Shown: one piece after another, positions 53,933-62,228 of the stretch
Layout of the letters: the number at the start of each line of letters is the position of its first letter
How positions within the stretch are numbered: the stretch's first letter is position 1
Source of the DNA: CBDUBH01 sp965365345
GTDB lineage: Bacteria > Bacteroidota > Ignavibacteria > Ignavibacteriales > SURF-24
Direction: 5' to 3'
Assembly: GCA_965365345.1 (NCBI GenBank)
Contig: CBDUBH010000004.1
Location: 5,646-69,645, forward strand
Length of the DNA stretch: 64,000 bases
Position numbers and translations under genes: made by a program
The notes under the pieces: model-generated
Told to the model about the DNA's origin: nothing
What the model saw: only the letters and a program-made list of their open reading frames with translations
Database searches by the model: none

Positions 53933-55159
53933 ATGGTTGAAGAAGTAAAATTAATACTGTCAAACTTTATCGGGAACATCCCCGATTCATATTTCGGTCC
54001 GGATAGAATTACCTGGATGGTTGAAAATATGGATAAAATTGATGACAGCGAAAAAGTTATCTTGTGGAACATGATCAATAAATTCCTTACAAGAATGGTT
54101 GATATGGATGCTTCCGATATTGAAGTGGGCGGACACGGAACAAACGATCATGTTTGGTTCAGAATTTACGGTAAAAAACAGACTGTTAAAGAACTCCCGA
54201 CTTTTACCGCTGATGAGACCGCTGTTTTGATTCTAAATCTTATAAACGAAAATCAAAGAAAATATTTACTTCTTACCAAAAATCTTGACTTTTCATATAC
54301 ATTCAGATTAGAAAGAAATTTCAAAGAAATTAGATTCAGATGCGATGCCTATTTCGATCTTGATCGCCTTGCATTGAACATGCGTTCAATCTCAGCAAAT
54401 GTAAGATCGGTTGATACATTAGGATTTCATCCTAACGTAATGAAAATTTTAAGTCATGCTTTTGTAAAACAGGGATTGACACTTATCACAGGAATTACCG
54501 GTTCAGGTAAATCTTCAACTTTGGATGCCATTGTTGATTGGCATAACCAAACTGATCCCGCTCATGTTGTAATTATCGCTTCTCCTGTTGAATTTGTTCA
54601 TCAATCAAAAGCGTGTATCATAAGACACAGGGAAGTGGGCAGGGATGTATTGTCATTTAAAGAAGGGGTGGTGCAATCTTTGCGTCAGGATCCCGACATC
54701 ATCGTGATCGGTGAAATGCGTGATCCGGATACGATATTGGCTGCCTTAGAGGTAACAGATACAGGTCATAAGGTATTTTCTACACTTCACACGTCTTCAG
54801 CTGTTGAATCAATTGATAGAATTATAGCGGAAGTTCCTTCCGCAGAACAAGAGCGTGTTAGAAACCGTTTGGCAGATGTTTTAACTTCTGTAGTTTCGCA
54901 AAAGCTTATTCCAAGCACTGACGGCAAGCGTGTTCTGGCAAAAGAAGTTTTAGTTGTTAACGCTAACGTACGAGCAGCGATCAAAAATAATAACACAAGT
55001 GAAATTTATATGATGATCAATCAGGGCGCACCATTCGGTATGATCACAATGGAACAGGATTTGAAAAGGTTATACCTAGAAAAAAGAATTACTTTAGAAA
55101 GTGCAATGGCATATTCAAATAATAAAACAAGAATGCAACAAATACTTACAGCGGTGTAA
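53933..55159 (+). CDS. pilT: Type IV pilus retraction ATPase PilT-like
   Basis: A 408-residue AAA-type ATPase without the tetracysteine zinc site. Walker A GITGSGKSST near residues 186-195, then QSLRQDPDIIVIGEMRDPDT, VFSTLHTSSAVESIDRII and VVSQKLIPSTDGKRVLAKEVL, which is the PilT-type close. The N-terminal domain (about residues 1-150) is longer than in classic PilT (about 345 residues). It should power retraction. The ATG is 84 bases after the remnant frame, and pilM-N starts 3 bases after its stop. Confidence 0.88.
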   Translation: MVEEVKLILSNFIGNIPDSYFGPDRITWMVENMDKIDDSEKVILWNMINKFLTRMVDMDASDIEVGGHGTNDHVWFRIYGKKQTVKELPTFTADETAVLILNLINENQRKYLLLTKNLDFSYTFRLERNFKEIRFRCDAYFDLDRLALNMRSISANVRSVDTLGFHPNVMKILSHAFVKQGLTLITGITGSGKSSTLDAIVDWHNQTDPAHVVIIASPVEFVHQSKACIIRHREVGRDVLSFKEGVVQSLRQDPDIIVIGEMRDPDTILAALEVTDTGHKVFSTLHTSSAVESIDRIIAEVPSAEQERVRNRLADVLTSVVSQKLIPSTDGKRVLAKEVLVVNANVRAAIKNNNTSEIYMMINQGAPFGMITMEQDLKRLYLEKRITLESAMAYSNNKTRMQQILTAV

Positions 55160-55162
55160 ATT

Positions 55163-56719
55163 ATGAAATCATTAGTTTGTTTATATCACGAAGGTAACGA
55201 CACAAAAGTTGCCGTGGTAACTTCGGAAAATGAAAGACTGAAGATAGTCCGGCTTTCGGATTATGACGTTTTTCAACCGCATGCAGCTGAAGTAGAAACC
55301 ATTAGCGCATTGAATCTTGACGGGGGCGGTTTAGGTGATGTTTCTATTAGCACCGCAACTCCGGGACAAGGTTTTGGCGGTGGAATTTCTCACGAAAGCT
55401 TGCTGCATTCGGCTTTAACCGGTATAAAGCTGAATAATTCCGAATTCCTTCAGGCAGTTACCGAACCTGCAATTCATTATCATATTTTTGAAGGAAATAA
55501 AAACCTTCCGGTCAATGAATTAAAGCAGGCGATAATTGACGATATTCAGAAGACCAAGAATTTAAGTATCTCAAAAGATAATTTGAGCTATACCGAAACC
55601 ACCGGAAATTCTTTGCTTACCGTTTTTGCCGATGGCGAACTTAACTGTATCAATATAATAAACGGTCTGGCGCAATATCATAATAAAAGATATTACAAAA
55701 TAGCCGCGGTAAAAAGTGCCGAAATTTCTCTGGCTTATTATATCGCCAAAAGAAAGAAATTCTTCCCTGAAGATTATTCTTTGATAGTTTACGTAGGAAA
55801 AGAATACAGTAAACTTATCTTTTTGCAGGGAAAGAAATTAAAGCACATTGGCGCGACTTTAGATATCGGAACCGCAAATCTTCATACTTACGATGTTTAC
55901 TTTTCAAAAATTCTTTTGGAAATGGAAAACGGCGGAATTCCGAGATTGGATAACGTAGTTCTTTGCGGTGAAGATGAATCCGAAAATTTAATTCTTTCGT
56001 TCTACGGAACTTTCCCCGAAGCAAACGTTAGCAAATTGGAATTTGATAATATTGATACTTCCGAAGTTGATGATGTTTATAAAGGAAAACTTTCTTCATT
56101 CAGCGTTCCTATTGCAATAGCTCAGGAATATTTTGATGAATTGAATAAAGTTCACACCGGAATAAATCTTCTTCCGAAATATGTAAAAGATGAACAGAAG
56201 TTTTTCCAATTCGCATGGCACAGTTTCGCGGTTTTAGGACTTATCTTTTTAGTTACGTTCTACTTTACAAAAGTTGTACTTGATAATGGAAAAGAGATCA
56301 GGGAAGCCGATCAAAGAATTAAAGAGCTTACGCTTTTACAGCAGCAAAATCAACTTGTATTAGATGAAATTGCACAGTATGAAGGCAAGGTAAATAATTT
56401 CGGAGCGACTCAGGCAATTTTGGATGAAGCAACAAAAGGAACGGAAGTTTGGACCAATATGCTTCAGGATATGAGCAGCTTTATGGGCGTTCGTGAAAAT
56501 ATGTGGCTTACAAGCTTAAGCATTGGCGATGGCGGAAAAGCCGAAGCTAACGGATACGGACTTTCAAGAAGCGTACTTACCGCTTTTGCGGATTCTTACC
56601 AGTCTTCGATACTTAACAGTATAATGCAGGAAAAATTAAGAGAAGCTAACTCCTTCAAATTTAAGTTAAACTTTGACGTAACAAATTTAACGGATAAGAA
56701 AAATGAGCCTAAAAATTAA
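55163..56719 (+). CDS. PilM-PilN fusion protein of the pilus alignment complex
   Basis: A 518-residue protein in two parts. Residues 1-325 resemble a diverged PilM actin-like domain (SLIVYVGKEYSKLIFLQGKK, IGATLDIGTANLH, NVVLCGEDES). At about 333 comes GINLLPKYV, the INLLP motif that opens PilN, followed by a membrane span (about 351-372), a coiled coil (375-405) and a periplasmic fold like PilN (WTNMLQDMSSFMGVRENMWL). In classic systems PilM is cytoplasmic and holds the PilN N-terminus; here they are one chain. It overlaps the next gene by 17 bases. The PilM half is weakly conserved; the INLLP junction is the stronger evidence. Confidence 0.7.
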   Translation: MKSLVCLYHEGNDTKVAVVTSENERLKIVRLSDYDVFQPHAAEVETISALNLDGGGLGDVSISTATPGQGFGGGISHESLLHSALTGIKLNNSEFLQAVTEPAIHYHIFEGNKNLPVNELKQAIIDDIQKTKNLSISKDNLSYTETTGNSLLTVFADGELNCINIINGLAQYHNKRYYKIAAVKSAEISLAYYIAKRKKFFPEDYSLIVYVGKEYSKLIFLQGKKLKHIGATLDIGTANLHTYDVYFSKILLEMENGGIPRLDNVVLCGEDESENLILSFYGTFPEANVSKLEFDNIDTSEVDDVYKGKLSSFSVPIAIAQEYFDELNKVHTGINLLPKYVKDEQKFFQFAWHSFAVLGLIFLVTFYFTKVVLDNGKEIREADQRIKELTLLQQQNQLVLDEIAQYEGKVNNFGATQAILDEATKGTEVWTNMLQDMSSFMGVRENMWLTSLSIGDGGKAEANGYGLSRSVLTAFADSYQSSILNSIMQEKLREANSFKFKLNFDVTNLTDKKNEPKN

Positions 56720-57593
56720 AAATACTTTAATATTAACTTCGATCCTTCTCTTAATTGCAATTGCGGGCGGCGTTTATAGTTTTGTTTTTCAAAAAGGAAA
56801 ACTTGATGAACTAAGCTCAAAAAAAGAGAAACTCGAAAGAGAAAAATATGATCCCGTTGATCTGCAAAACAGATTGAACGATGTAAAATTCAAAGCTGCG
56901 GAACTTGATTCAATTTTGGCTGCAAGAAAATTCAACATTCCCAAAGCCGTTGCACAAACAAAGTTCTTCAATTTTATTAATAAAACAAGTTTCAGTTTTT
57001 CACCGGAAGCAACTGTAAATATTGAATATGCCGATAGCAAAACCGATAAGGATTTCAATTATTTTACATATAAAATTTCCGGCACCGGTGAATACAACGA
57101 TCTTTATAAGTTAATTTATGCGATTGAGCAGAGCAAAGAGTTAAAGAAAATCAGTAAAGGTACAATCAATTCTTATTTAAGTGTTGATGATGAAGGTATT
57201 CCGCATTATATGGTAAACTTTGCTTTTGAAGCTCAAACTTATTTTGCGAACGATGACAGATTTTCTTCGGCAACTTTGGTCGAAAATAATCTTACTCCCG
57301 CACAAAAATATGATATTTTCTATCCTTTGATCAGAAATGAACTTCCTCCGAATCTTGATGGACTTTTAGAAGTTGAAGGCGCTAAACTTCTGGCTTTATT
57401 GCCTGAAGGCGCTTATTTATCGGATTCAAAAGGTAATTCATTTGTTCTTTGGGAAGGCGATAAAGTTTATCTCGGTTATTTGACCAAAATTGATTATGAC
57501 AAAAACAGAGTATCGTTCATTCTTAACAAAGGCGGAATAATCGAAAAAATTAACTTACAATTAGAAACTGAAGAAAATAAAAAGAGTAAATAA
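56703..57593 (+). CDS. PilO-PilP-like fusion protein
   Basis: A 296-residue protein: membrane span at about 8-28, coiled coil 30-70, a PilO-like ferredoxin-type domain about 90-190 (FNYFTYKISGTGEYNDLYKLIYAIEQ), then a linker and a C-terminal beta domain about 205-290 (LEVEGAKLLALLPEGAYLSD, VLWEGDKVYLGYLTKI) with the pattern of PilP's beta sandwich. PilO pairs with PilN in the periplasm, and PilP links this to the secretin. The fusion reading is by pattern and order, since pilM, N, O, P, Q is the usual order. It starts within the end of the PilM-N gene and ends 1 base before the secretin ATG. Confidence 0.65.
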   Translation: MSLKIKNTLILTSILLLIAIAGGVYSFVFQKGKLDELSSKKEKLEREKYDPVDLQNRLNDVKFKAAELDSILAARKFNIPKAVAQTKFFNFINKTSFSFSPEATVNIEYADSKTDKDFNYFTYKISGTGEYNDLYKLIYAIEQSKELKKISKGTINSYLSVDDEGIPHYMVNFAFEAQTYFANDDRFSSATLVENNLTPAQKYDIFYPLIRNELPPNLDGLLEVEGAKLLALLPEGAYLSDSKGNSFVLWEGDKVYLGYLTKIDYDKNRVSFILNKGGIIEKINLQLETEENKKSK

Positions 57594-57594
57594 A

Positions 57595-58842
57595 ATGAAA
57601 AAGATATTTATAACCTTGATCATGCTTGCATTGGCAAGCCCTGTTTTCGCTCAAAGAGATTTAGAAAAAATGTTGGGCGGATATGTTAATCCCGAAGAAC
57701 TTGTAACGCTTTCCGAAACAATGCCGTTCAATCAGGCGATTGATGCATTGAACAGAATAAGCGAAAAATACAGCGGTAAAACTATTGTTTCCACAGTTGA
57801 AAGCAGCGCTCCTATCGGAATTCCGATTCAGAAATTGCAATATAAAAAAGCTTTGACCTTAATAGTGCAATATGCCGATCTTGTATTTGAAGAAAAAGAA
57901 GCTTCAATTGTTGTAAAGAAAAGAGATTCAAAAGAATTGCCCAAAGAAGATATCTATGCTTCGGTTGATTCAAGAGAAGTAAAAATTTCAGCGGTATTCT
58001 TTGAATCAGATGTTGCTGAAATGAGAGATAGAGGTATAAGTTGGAAATCTTTATTGTCAAACACAAAAGAAGGTTATGCTATAGGAAGTGAATTCAGAAC
58101 TTTTACTGAACAAGATCCTAATCAAAAATCAGGCGGTGCCGGTGGACAGCAAAACCAAGGATTACCTGCAGGCTGGGATTTGAAACCAAAGATCAGTACA
58201 ACTTTCGGTGATTTTTCACTTTCCGCTGAAGCTTTATTCAAATTATTTGAAACAGAAAATCTTGGTGAAATTATTGCAAGTCCTTCTGTAACTGTTAGAG
58301 ATAACCAGCCCGGAAGAATTCAGATCGGTAGCGATTTTTCAATTAAGCAAAGAGACTTTGCCGGTAATACAACCGAAAAATTCTTCTCGACAGGTTCCAT
58401 TATTGAAGTTACTCCGCATTATTACAATGAAGATGGTGTTGATTATGTTCTTTTGAACTTAACAGTTGAAAGAAGTTCTGCAATCCCTTCAGAAGTAACA
58501 ACCGAAATTAAAAAGACTCAGGCTTCAACTCAGGTTTTAATGCTTAACGGTGAAGAAACCGTGATAGGCGGACTTTTCGTAAATGATGAAGTTATAGTTA
58601 AAACAGGAATTCCCATTCTAAGAGATCTGCCTTGGTGGGTGTTCGGCTTAAAATATATTTTCGGCAGTGAACAAAAACAGATCAAAAAGAAAGAAGTTGT
58701 AATTCTTATAAAAACCGAATTGTTACCGACATTGAAAGAAAGAATGAACAACATAAAATCTGAAAATAAGATCAAATCCGAATTGAGAAATCATGACGAT
58801 CAGATCAAAAAATACAGAATAAACGATTTGAAAAATAAGTAA
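57595..58842 (+). CDS. pilQ: Short secretin, PilQ/GspD-like
   Basis: A 415-residue exported protein (signal peptide ends PVFAQ). One N-domain of STN type at about residues 38-105 (FNQAIDALNRISEKY, YKKALTLIVQYADLVFEE), then a secretin C-domain at about 200-385 (FETENLGEIIASPSVTVRDN, GSIIEVTPHYYNEDGVDYVLL, GEETVIGGLFVND, GIPILRDLPWWVFGLKYIFG, EVVILIKTELLP). It is shorter than most PilQ because AMIN and extra N-domains are missing. It forms the outer-membrane ring for the pilus. Start: ATG one base after the PilO-P stop. Confidence 0.85.
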   Translation: MKKIFITLIMLALASPVFAQRDLEKMLGGYVNPEELVTLSETMPFNQAIDALNRISEKYSGKTIVSTVESSAPIGIPIQKLQYKKALTLIVQYADLVFEEKEASIVVKKRDSKELPKEDIYASVDSREVKISAVFFESDVAEMRDRGISWKSLLSNTKEGYAIGSEFRTFTEQDPNQKSGGAGGQQNQGLPAGWDLKPKISTTFGDFSLSAEALFKLFETENLGEIIASPSVTVRDNQPGRIQIGSDFSIKQRDFAGNTTEKFFSTGSIIEVTPHYYNEDGVDYVLLNLTVERSSAIPSEVTTEIKKTQASTQVLMLNGEETVIGGLFVNDEVIVKTGIPILRDLPWWVFGLKYIFGSEQKQIKKKEVVILIKTELLPTLKERMNNIKSENKIKSELRNHDDQIKKYRINDLKNK

Positions 58843-58868
58843 ACCATCAATCATAAATTGAGAGAATA

Positions 58869-59249
58869 ATGGAATCTATTTTAATAGTTGATGATGATAT
58901 AAATCTTTGTACGGTACTCGGGGAAGAACTTTCGGAAATCGGATATACAATTCATTCGGTAAATCACGCTGATGAAGCGCTTTTATACCTTGATCTTAAC
59001 GATAATGTTGATCTGATCTTGCTTGATCTAAAAATGCCCGGTAAAGATGGATTTTATGTACTTGAACAATTGCAGGCACGCGGCAGATTTATAAAAGTTA
59101 TTGTGCTTACCGCTTATGCAGATGTAAAAAGTGCGATAGAATCCGCTAAAATGGGAGCAAATGATTTTATCAGCAAACCATACGATCTGGATGAACTTTT
59201 GATAACCATCAGAAAAGTTTTGCAAAAAGAAACCGAACCCGGAGATTAA
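58869..59249 (+). CDS. Stand-alone receiver closing the pilus operon
   Basis: A 126-residue receiver: acidic Asp8-Asp10, phosphoacceptor Asp53 (ILLDLKMPGKDG), Thr in LTAYADV and Lys in ISKPYDL. The sequence is NtrC-receiver-like, but there is no output domain. It is 26 bases after the secretin stop and before the operon terminator, so it probably regulates pilus activity through protein contact. The kinase is unknown. Confidence 0.88.
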   Translation: MESILIVDDDINLCTVLGEELSEIGYTIHSVNHADEALLYLDLNDNVDLILLDLKMPGKDGFYVLEQLQARGRFIKVIVLTAYADVKSAIESAKMGANDFISKPYDLDELLITIRKVLQKETEPGD

Positions 59250-59307
59250 GATCATCACAAAATAAGTACCGAGTTAAAAGATAATAAGTAGATTCTTCTT
59301 TTGCTTT

Positions 59308-59339
59308 AATAAATCCGGATTGCAAAATCCGGATTTATT
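59308..59339 (+). terminator. Terminator of the pilus operon
   Basis: AATAAATCCGGAT pairs perfectly with ATCCGGATTTATT (13 bp, 6-base loop), followed by TTTTTT. It lies 58 bases after the receiver gene. Confidence 0.9.
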
Positions 59340-59773
59340 TTTTTAAATAAAAATTGTATATAGAAATTTGTGTCTGGAAATTAAGTTTATATTCCGGTTT
59401 AAAATTCTTTGATAAGAGTTGAAGTATTTTTCATCTTTATGGAGTTTTAATCTTTCTATGCAATAGACAATTTTTCTTCTGTCGTTATAATAGTATTTCA
59501 GTCATTGCACAGATTTTTCATGTCATTGCGAGAAGCGTAGCGACGAAGCAATCTCTTCTTCAATCCCAGAGATCGCCACAGTCGTTTCACTCCTTCGCGA
59601 TGACAAAAAGAATGACTTTGTCATTGCGAGTCCCGATTTAATCGGGACGAAGCAATCTCTGATTTTAATCAGAAAGATCGCCACGTCGTTCTACAAACCC
59701 CTCGCGATGACAATTTAGTCGTTTCTGTCATAGCGAGTCCCGATTAGATCTGGGACGAAGCAATCTGGTTTTT
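59340..59773. repeat. Palindromic repeats before the GIY-YIG gene
   Basis: About 180 bases of unique AT-rich sequence, then two full TGTCATTGCGAG elements (59521-59605 and 59619-59712), the second carrying a TCCCGATTTAATCGGGA arm, and a half element at 59729 (TGTCATAGCGAG to GAAGCAATCTGG). Confidence 0.8.
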
Positions 59774-60154
59774 TGTCATTGCGAGGGAATTTTTGACCGA
59801 AGCAATCTCATAAATCTAAAAAATAACAATTATGAATAACTATTATGTATATATAATCACAAATAAAAATAATACAGTTCTTTATACCGGAATAACAAAC
59901 AATTTAGAGCGCAGAATCTATGAACATAAAAATAAATTATTAAAAAGCTTTTCAAGTAAATATAATCTGAATAAACTTGTATATTGTGAAATTACCTCGG
60001 ATATAAATTCAGCTATTGAAAGGGAAAAGAAAATAAAAAGCGGATCAAGAAAGAAAAAGATAGAACTTATAAATTCTATAAATCCGCAATGGAAAGATTT
60101 GAGTTCGTAAAAAAAACAGAGATCGCCCTCCGACTCAGACGGATCGCGATGACA
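59774..60154. mobile_element. Repeat element split by a GIY-YIG gene
   Basis: Left part 59774-59810 begins TGTCATTGCGAG and ends GAAGCAATCTC; right part 60117-60154 begins CAGAGATCGCC and ends CGCGATGACA. These are the two halves of one standard element, in the correct order and orientation, separated by the nuclease gene at 59832-60110. The whole unit therefore has inverted ends around a nuclease gene, like a small mobile element. Mobility is inferred, not shown. Confidence 0.55.
59832..60110 (+). CDS. GIY-YIG nuclease family protein
   Basis: A 92-residue single GIY-YIG domain of the UvrC-N/YhbQ type: YYVYIITN and LYTGITNNLERRIYEHK carry the GIY-YIG core with its Arg, Glu lies in VYCEITSDINSAIEREKKIK, and the C-terminal basic stretch is GSRKKKIELI. 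Proteins of this small group cut DNA or have no known role. The gene lies between two halves of a palindromic repeat. The ribosome site is poor (AAATAACAATT). Confidence 0.9.
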   Translation: MNNYYVYIITNKNNTVLYTGITNNLERRIYEHKNKLLKSFSSKYNLNKLVYCEITSDINSAIEREKKIKSGSRKKKIELINSINPQWKDLSS

Positions 60155-60394
60155 AGTAAGTAAAATGTCAGTGCGATGTTTTTGTCTGTCATTGCGAGAA
60201 ACGAAGTGACGAAGCAATCTCTGCTTTTCTTGTCATTGCGAAAGTATTGAAACAATCTCAAGGTATCGCTAAATCATACTGACTAAAAAATAAAGTCCGG
60301 GAGCGAATGGAATTATCATAATTTATGTTAAATTAACGGAACGAAAATTGATTACTGTATGTCTAAAACCAGTTAAATAATTTTGAAAAATAAA
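60155..60394. repeat. Half repeats after the GIY-YIG gene
   Basis: Three partial elements: TGTCAGTGCGATG at about 60166, TGTCATTGCGAGAAACGAAG to GCAATCTCTG at about 60189-60225, and TGTCATTGCGAAAGTATTG to CAATCTC at about 60231-60258. Then AT-rich sequence up to the next gene. Confidence 0.75.
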
Positions 60395-62227
60395 ATGCCT
60401 GAATTCAATAAACAAAAAAATAACGAATTGATAGAATATCTTGAACTAATGCTTCCCGCTCATTCATTTTCTAAAATGTGTAATGAGCTTTTGAAGAAAA
60501 TATCGGTAAATTTTTCCGCGGTTGCAGGAATAATTTTATTGAAAAAAGAAAATTTTGAATCCGCAGCAACTTTCGGGTTAAGCAGTTCTTTAAAAAATAT
60601 TGAATCGAATGATGAATTAGTAGCGATGATCTTTGAAAGTTCACAACCGCATAGATTTGAATTTCATGAAAATAAACCCGTTATCAAAACCGGAATTACT
60701 GATCTTTCAGTAAATGAGATTTTATTTTTTCCGCTTGAATTTCAAAAGGAAAAGCCGGGAATTTTAGAACTGGCTTTTCTGGAAAAATTAAATGAAGAAA
60801 AATTTGAAGAATTAAAGGATGCGGTTAAATTATTAAGCGCGCAGATTTATATCAAATCAAAATTGAATTCTACACATCATACTTCAAATAATAATTCATT
60901 ATCAGAAAAAATTTCCGGTGAAAAAGAAATTTTTATGGAAGATCTGAAAGAATTTACGAAACAGGAAAATTTATTTTTAACTGAATCAAAAATTGATCCG
61001 AAAAACAAAAAGCAAATCCTTGTTATTGATTCAAATCCTAAAATTCAAAATATTATTTCAGAATATTTGAGCACGAAAAATTTTGAAGTGATCTTGTCAG
61101 ATAATTTCAGTGATGGCATAAACAAAGCGAAAAATTTGAATCCTTTCGGGATTGTTGCAAACGCGGCTTTATCGGATAAAAGCGGTATCAGTTTTTTAAG
61201 CGAACTAAAGCTGAACAAAAAATATAAAAATATTCCGCTGATATTTACGATATTTTATGAAGAATTAAATCTTGGCTACGGACTTCCCGTGCTTGATTTT
61301 TTTACTGAAAGCGACATTGAAGGCATTACAAATTTTATGGCACGGCTTGAAAGATTGACAAATTTTGAAATTAAATCTGTTTTTTCAATTGATAATTCAT
61401 CAAATTTATTGAATAAAATAAAAGATCAGGTTTCAGAAAAAAATATCAAACTTCATTTTCTAAAAGATCCGGCAAATGCTTACAGGAATATTTTAAAGGT
61501 TCATCCCGATATTTTAATTTTTAATGCAGCGCACGAAGAAATTGATATCATGGAACTTATCGCAAAATTAAAAGATAATATTTCCACAAAAGAAATTCCG
61601 GTTTTGGTTACGCTCCCTGAAAAAATTGACGAAAAAGTTTTAAGCAGACTTTTACACAATTTCGAAAAAGTTGCTTTGAAATCACGCAAGCATCCTATTG
61701 ATGTTTTAAAGGTTATAAAAGACCGGCTTGAATTTGAAATTGAATCCCCGATTGATGATAGCTCAACAATTTGGATTGATCCAAAAAGTGATGATCCGGC
61801 AAATCGGGAAAAATCTCAAAAATTCTTAAAAACAAAAAGCCGGAACATTAAACTGAAAGTTTTGGTTGTTGATGATGAAGATTCAAATCTTGATCTGATA
61901 AAAGATGTTCTTCAAAATATCGGTTATGAGGCTGTTCTGGCAAAAAGCGGAAATGAGTGTTTAGATTATTTACAGCGCGATATTCCCGACCTGATTTTAC
62001 TCGATATTATGATGCCTAAAATGGACGGTTTTGAAACTATAAAAAAAATAAAACAGGATACTTTGCCAGCAGAAATTCCGGTTTTTGCATTGACCTCACA
62101 GGCAATGCGGAAAGAGGAAGATATAATTTTACGAAACGGTTTTAATGATGTTGTAACAAAGCCGGTTGATTCTTTATCGCTTTCGTTTAAGATCGGCAGG
62201 TTATTTAATAATTCCACGGAAATTTAA
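60395..62227 (+). CDS. Multi-receiver protein with two degenerate receivers
   Basis: A 610-residue soluble protein. N-terminal GAF-like region (about 10-165), then three receiver-like units. The first (about 207-325, ILVIDSNPKIQNII) and second (about 328-455, KSVFSIDNSSNLL) have lost the acidic pocket and phosphoacceptor. The third (486-602) is complete: VVDDEDSN, phosphoacceptor Asp537 in LLDIMMPKMDG, ALTSQ and TKPVDS. I use ATG 60395; TTG 60383 is an alternative. It lies 1 base before the receiver-DHp gene and is co-transcribed with it. It may relay phosphate between kinases. Confidence 0.75.
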   Translation: MPEFNKQKNNELIEYLELMLPAHSFSKMCNELLKKISVNFSAVAGIILLKKENFESAATFGLSSSLKNIESNDELVAMIFESSQPHRFEFHENKPVIKTGITDLSVNEILFFPLEFQKEKPGILELAFLEKLNEEKFEELKDAVKLLSAQIYIKSKLNSTHHTSNNNSLSEKISGEKEIFMEDLKEFTKQENLFLTESKIDPKNKKQILVIDSNPKIQNIISEYLSTKNFEVILSDNFSDGINKAKNLNPFGIVANAALSDKSGISFLSELKLNKKYKNIPLIFTIFYEELNLGYGLPVLDFFTESDIEGITNFMARLERLTNFEIKSVFSIDNSSNLLNKIKDQVSEKNIKLHFLKDPANAYRNILKVHPDILIFNAAHEEIDIMELIAKLKDNISTKEIPVLVTLPEKIDEKVLSRLLHNFEKVALKSRKHPIDVLKVIKDRLEFEIESPIDDSSTIWIDPKSDDPANREKSQKFLKTKSRNIKLKVLVVDDEDSNLDLIKDVLQNIGYEAVLAKSGNECLDYLQRDIPDLILLDIMMPKMDGFETIKKIKQDTLPAEIPVFALTSQAMRKEEDIILRNGFNDVVTKPVDSLSLSFKIGRLFNNSTEI

Positions 62228-62228
62228 T

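Noticed and set aside
59308..59339. Operator palindrome
   Set aside because: Followed directly by a T run and placed at the operon end, so a terminator explains it better.
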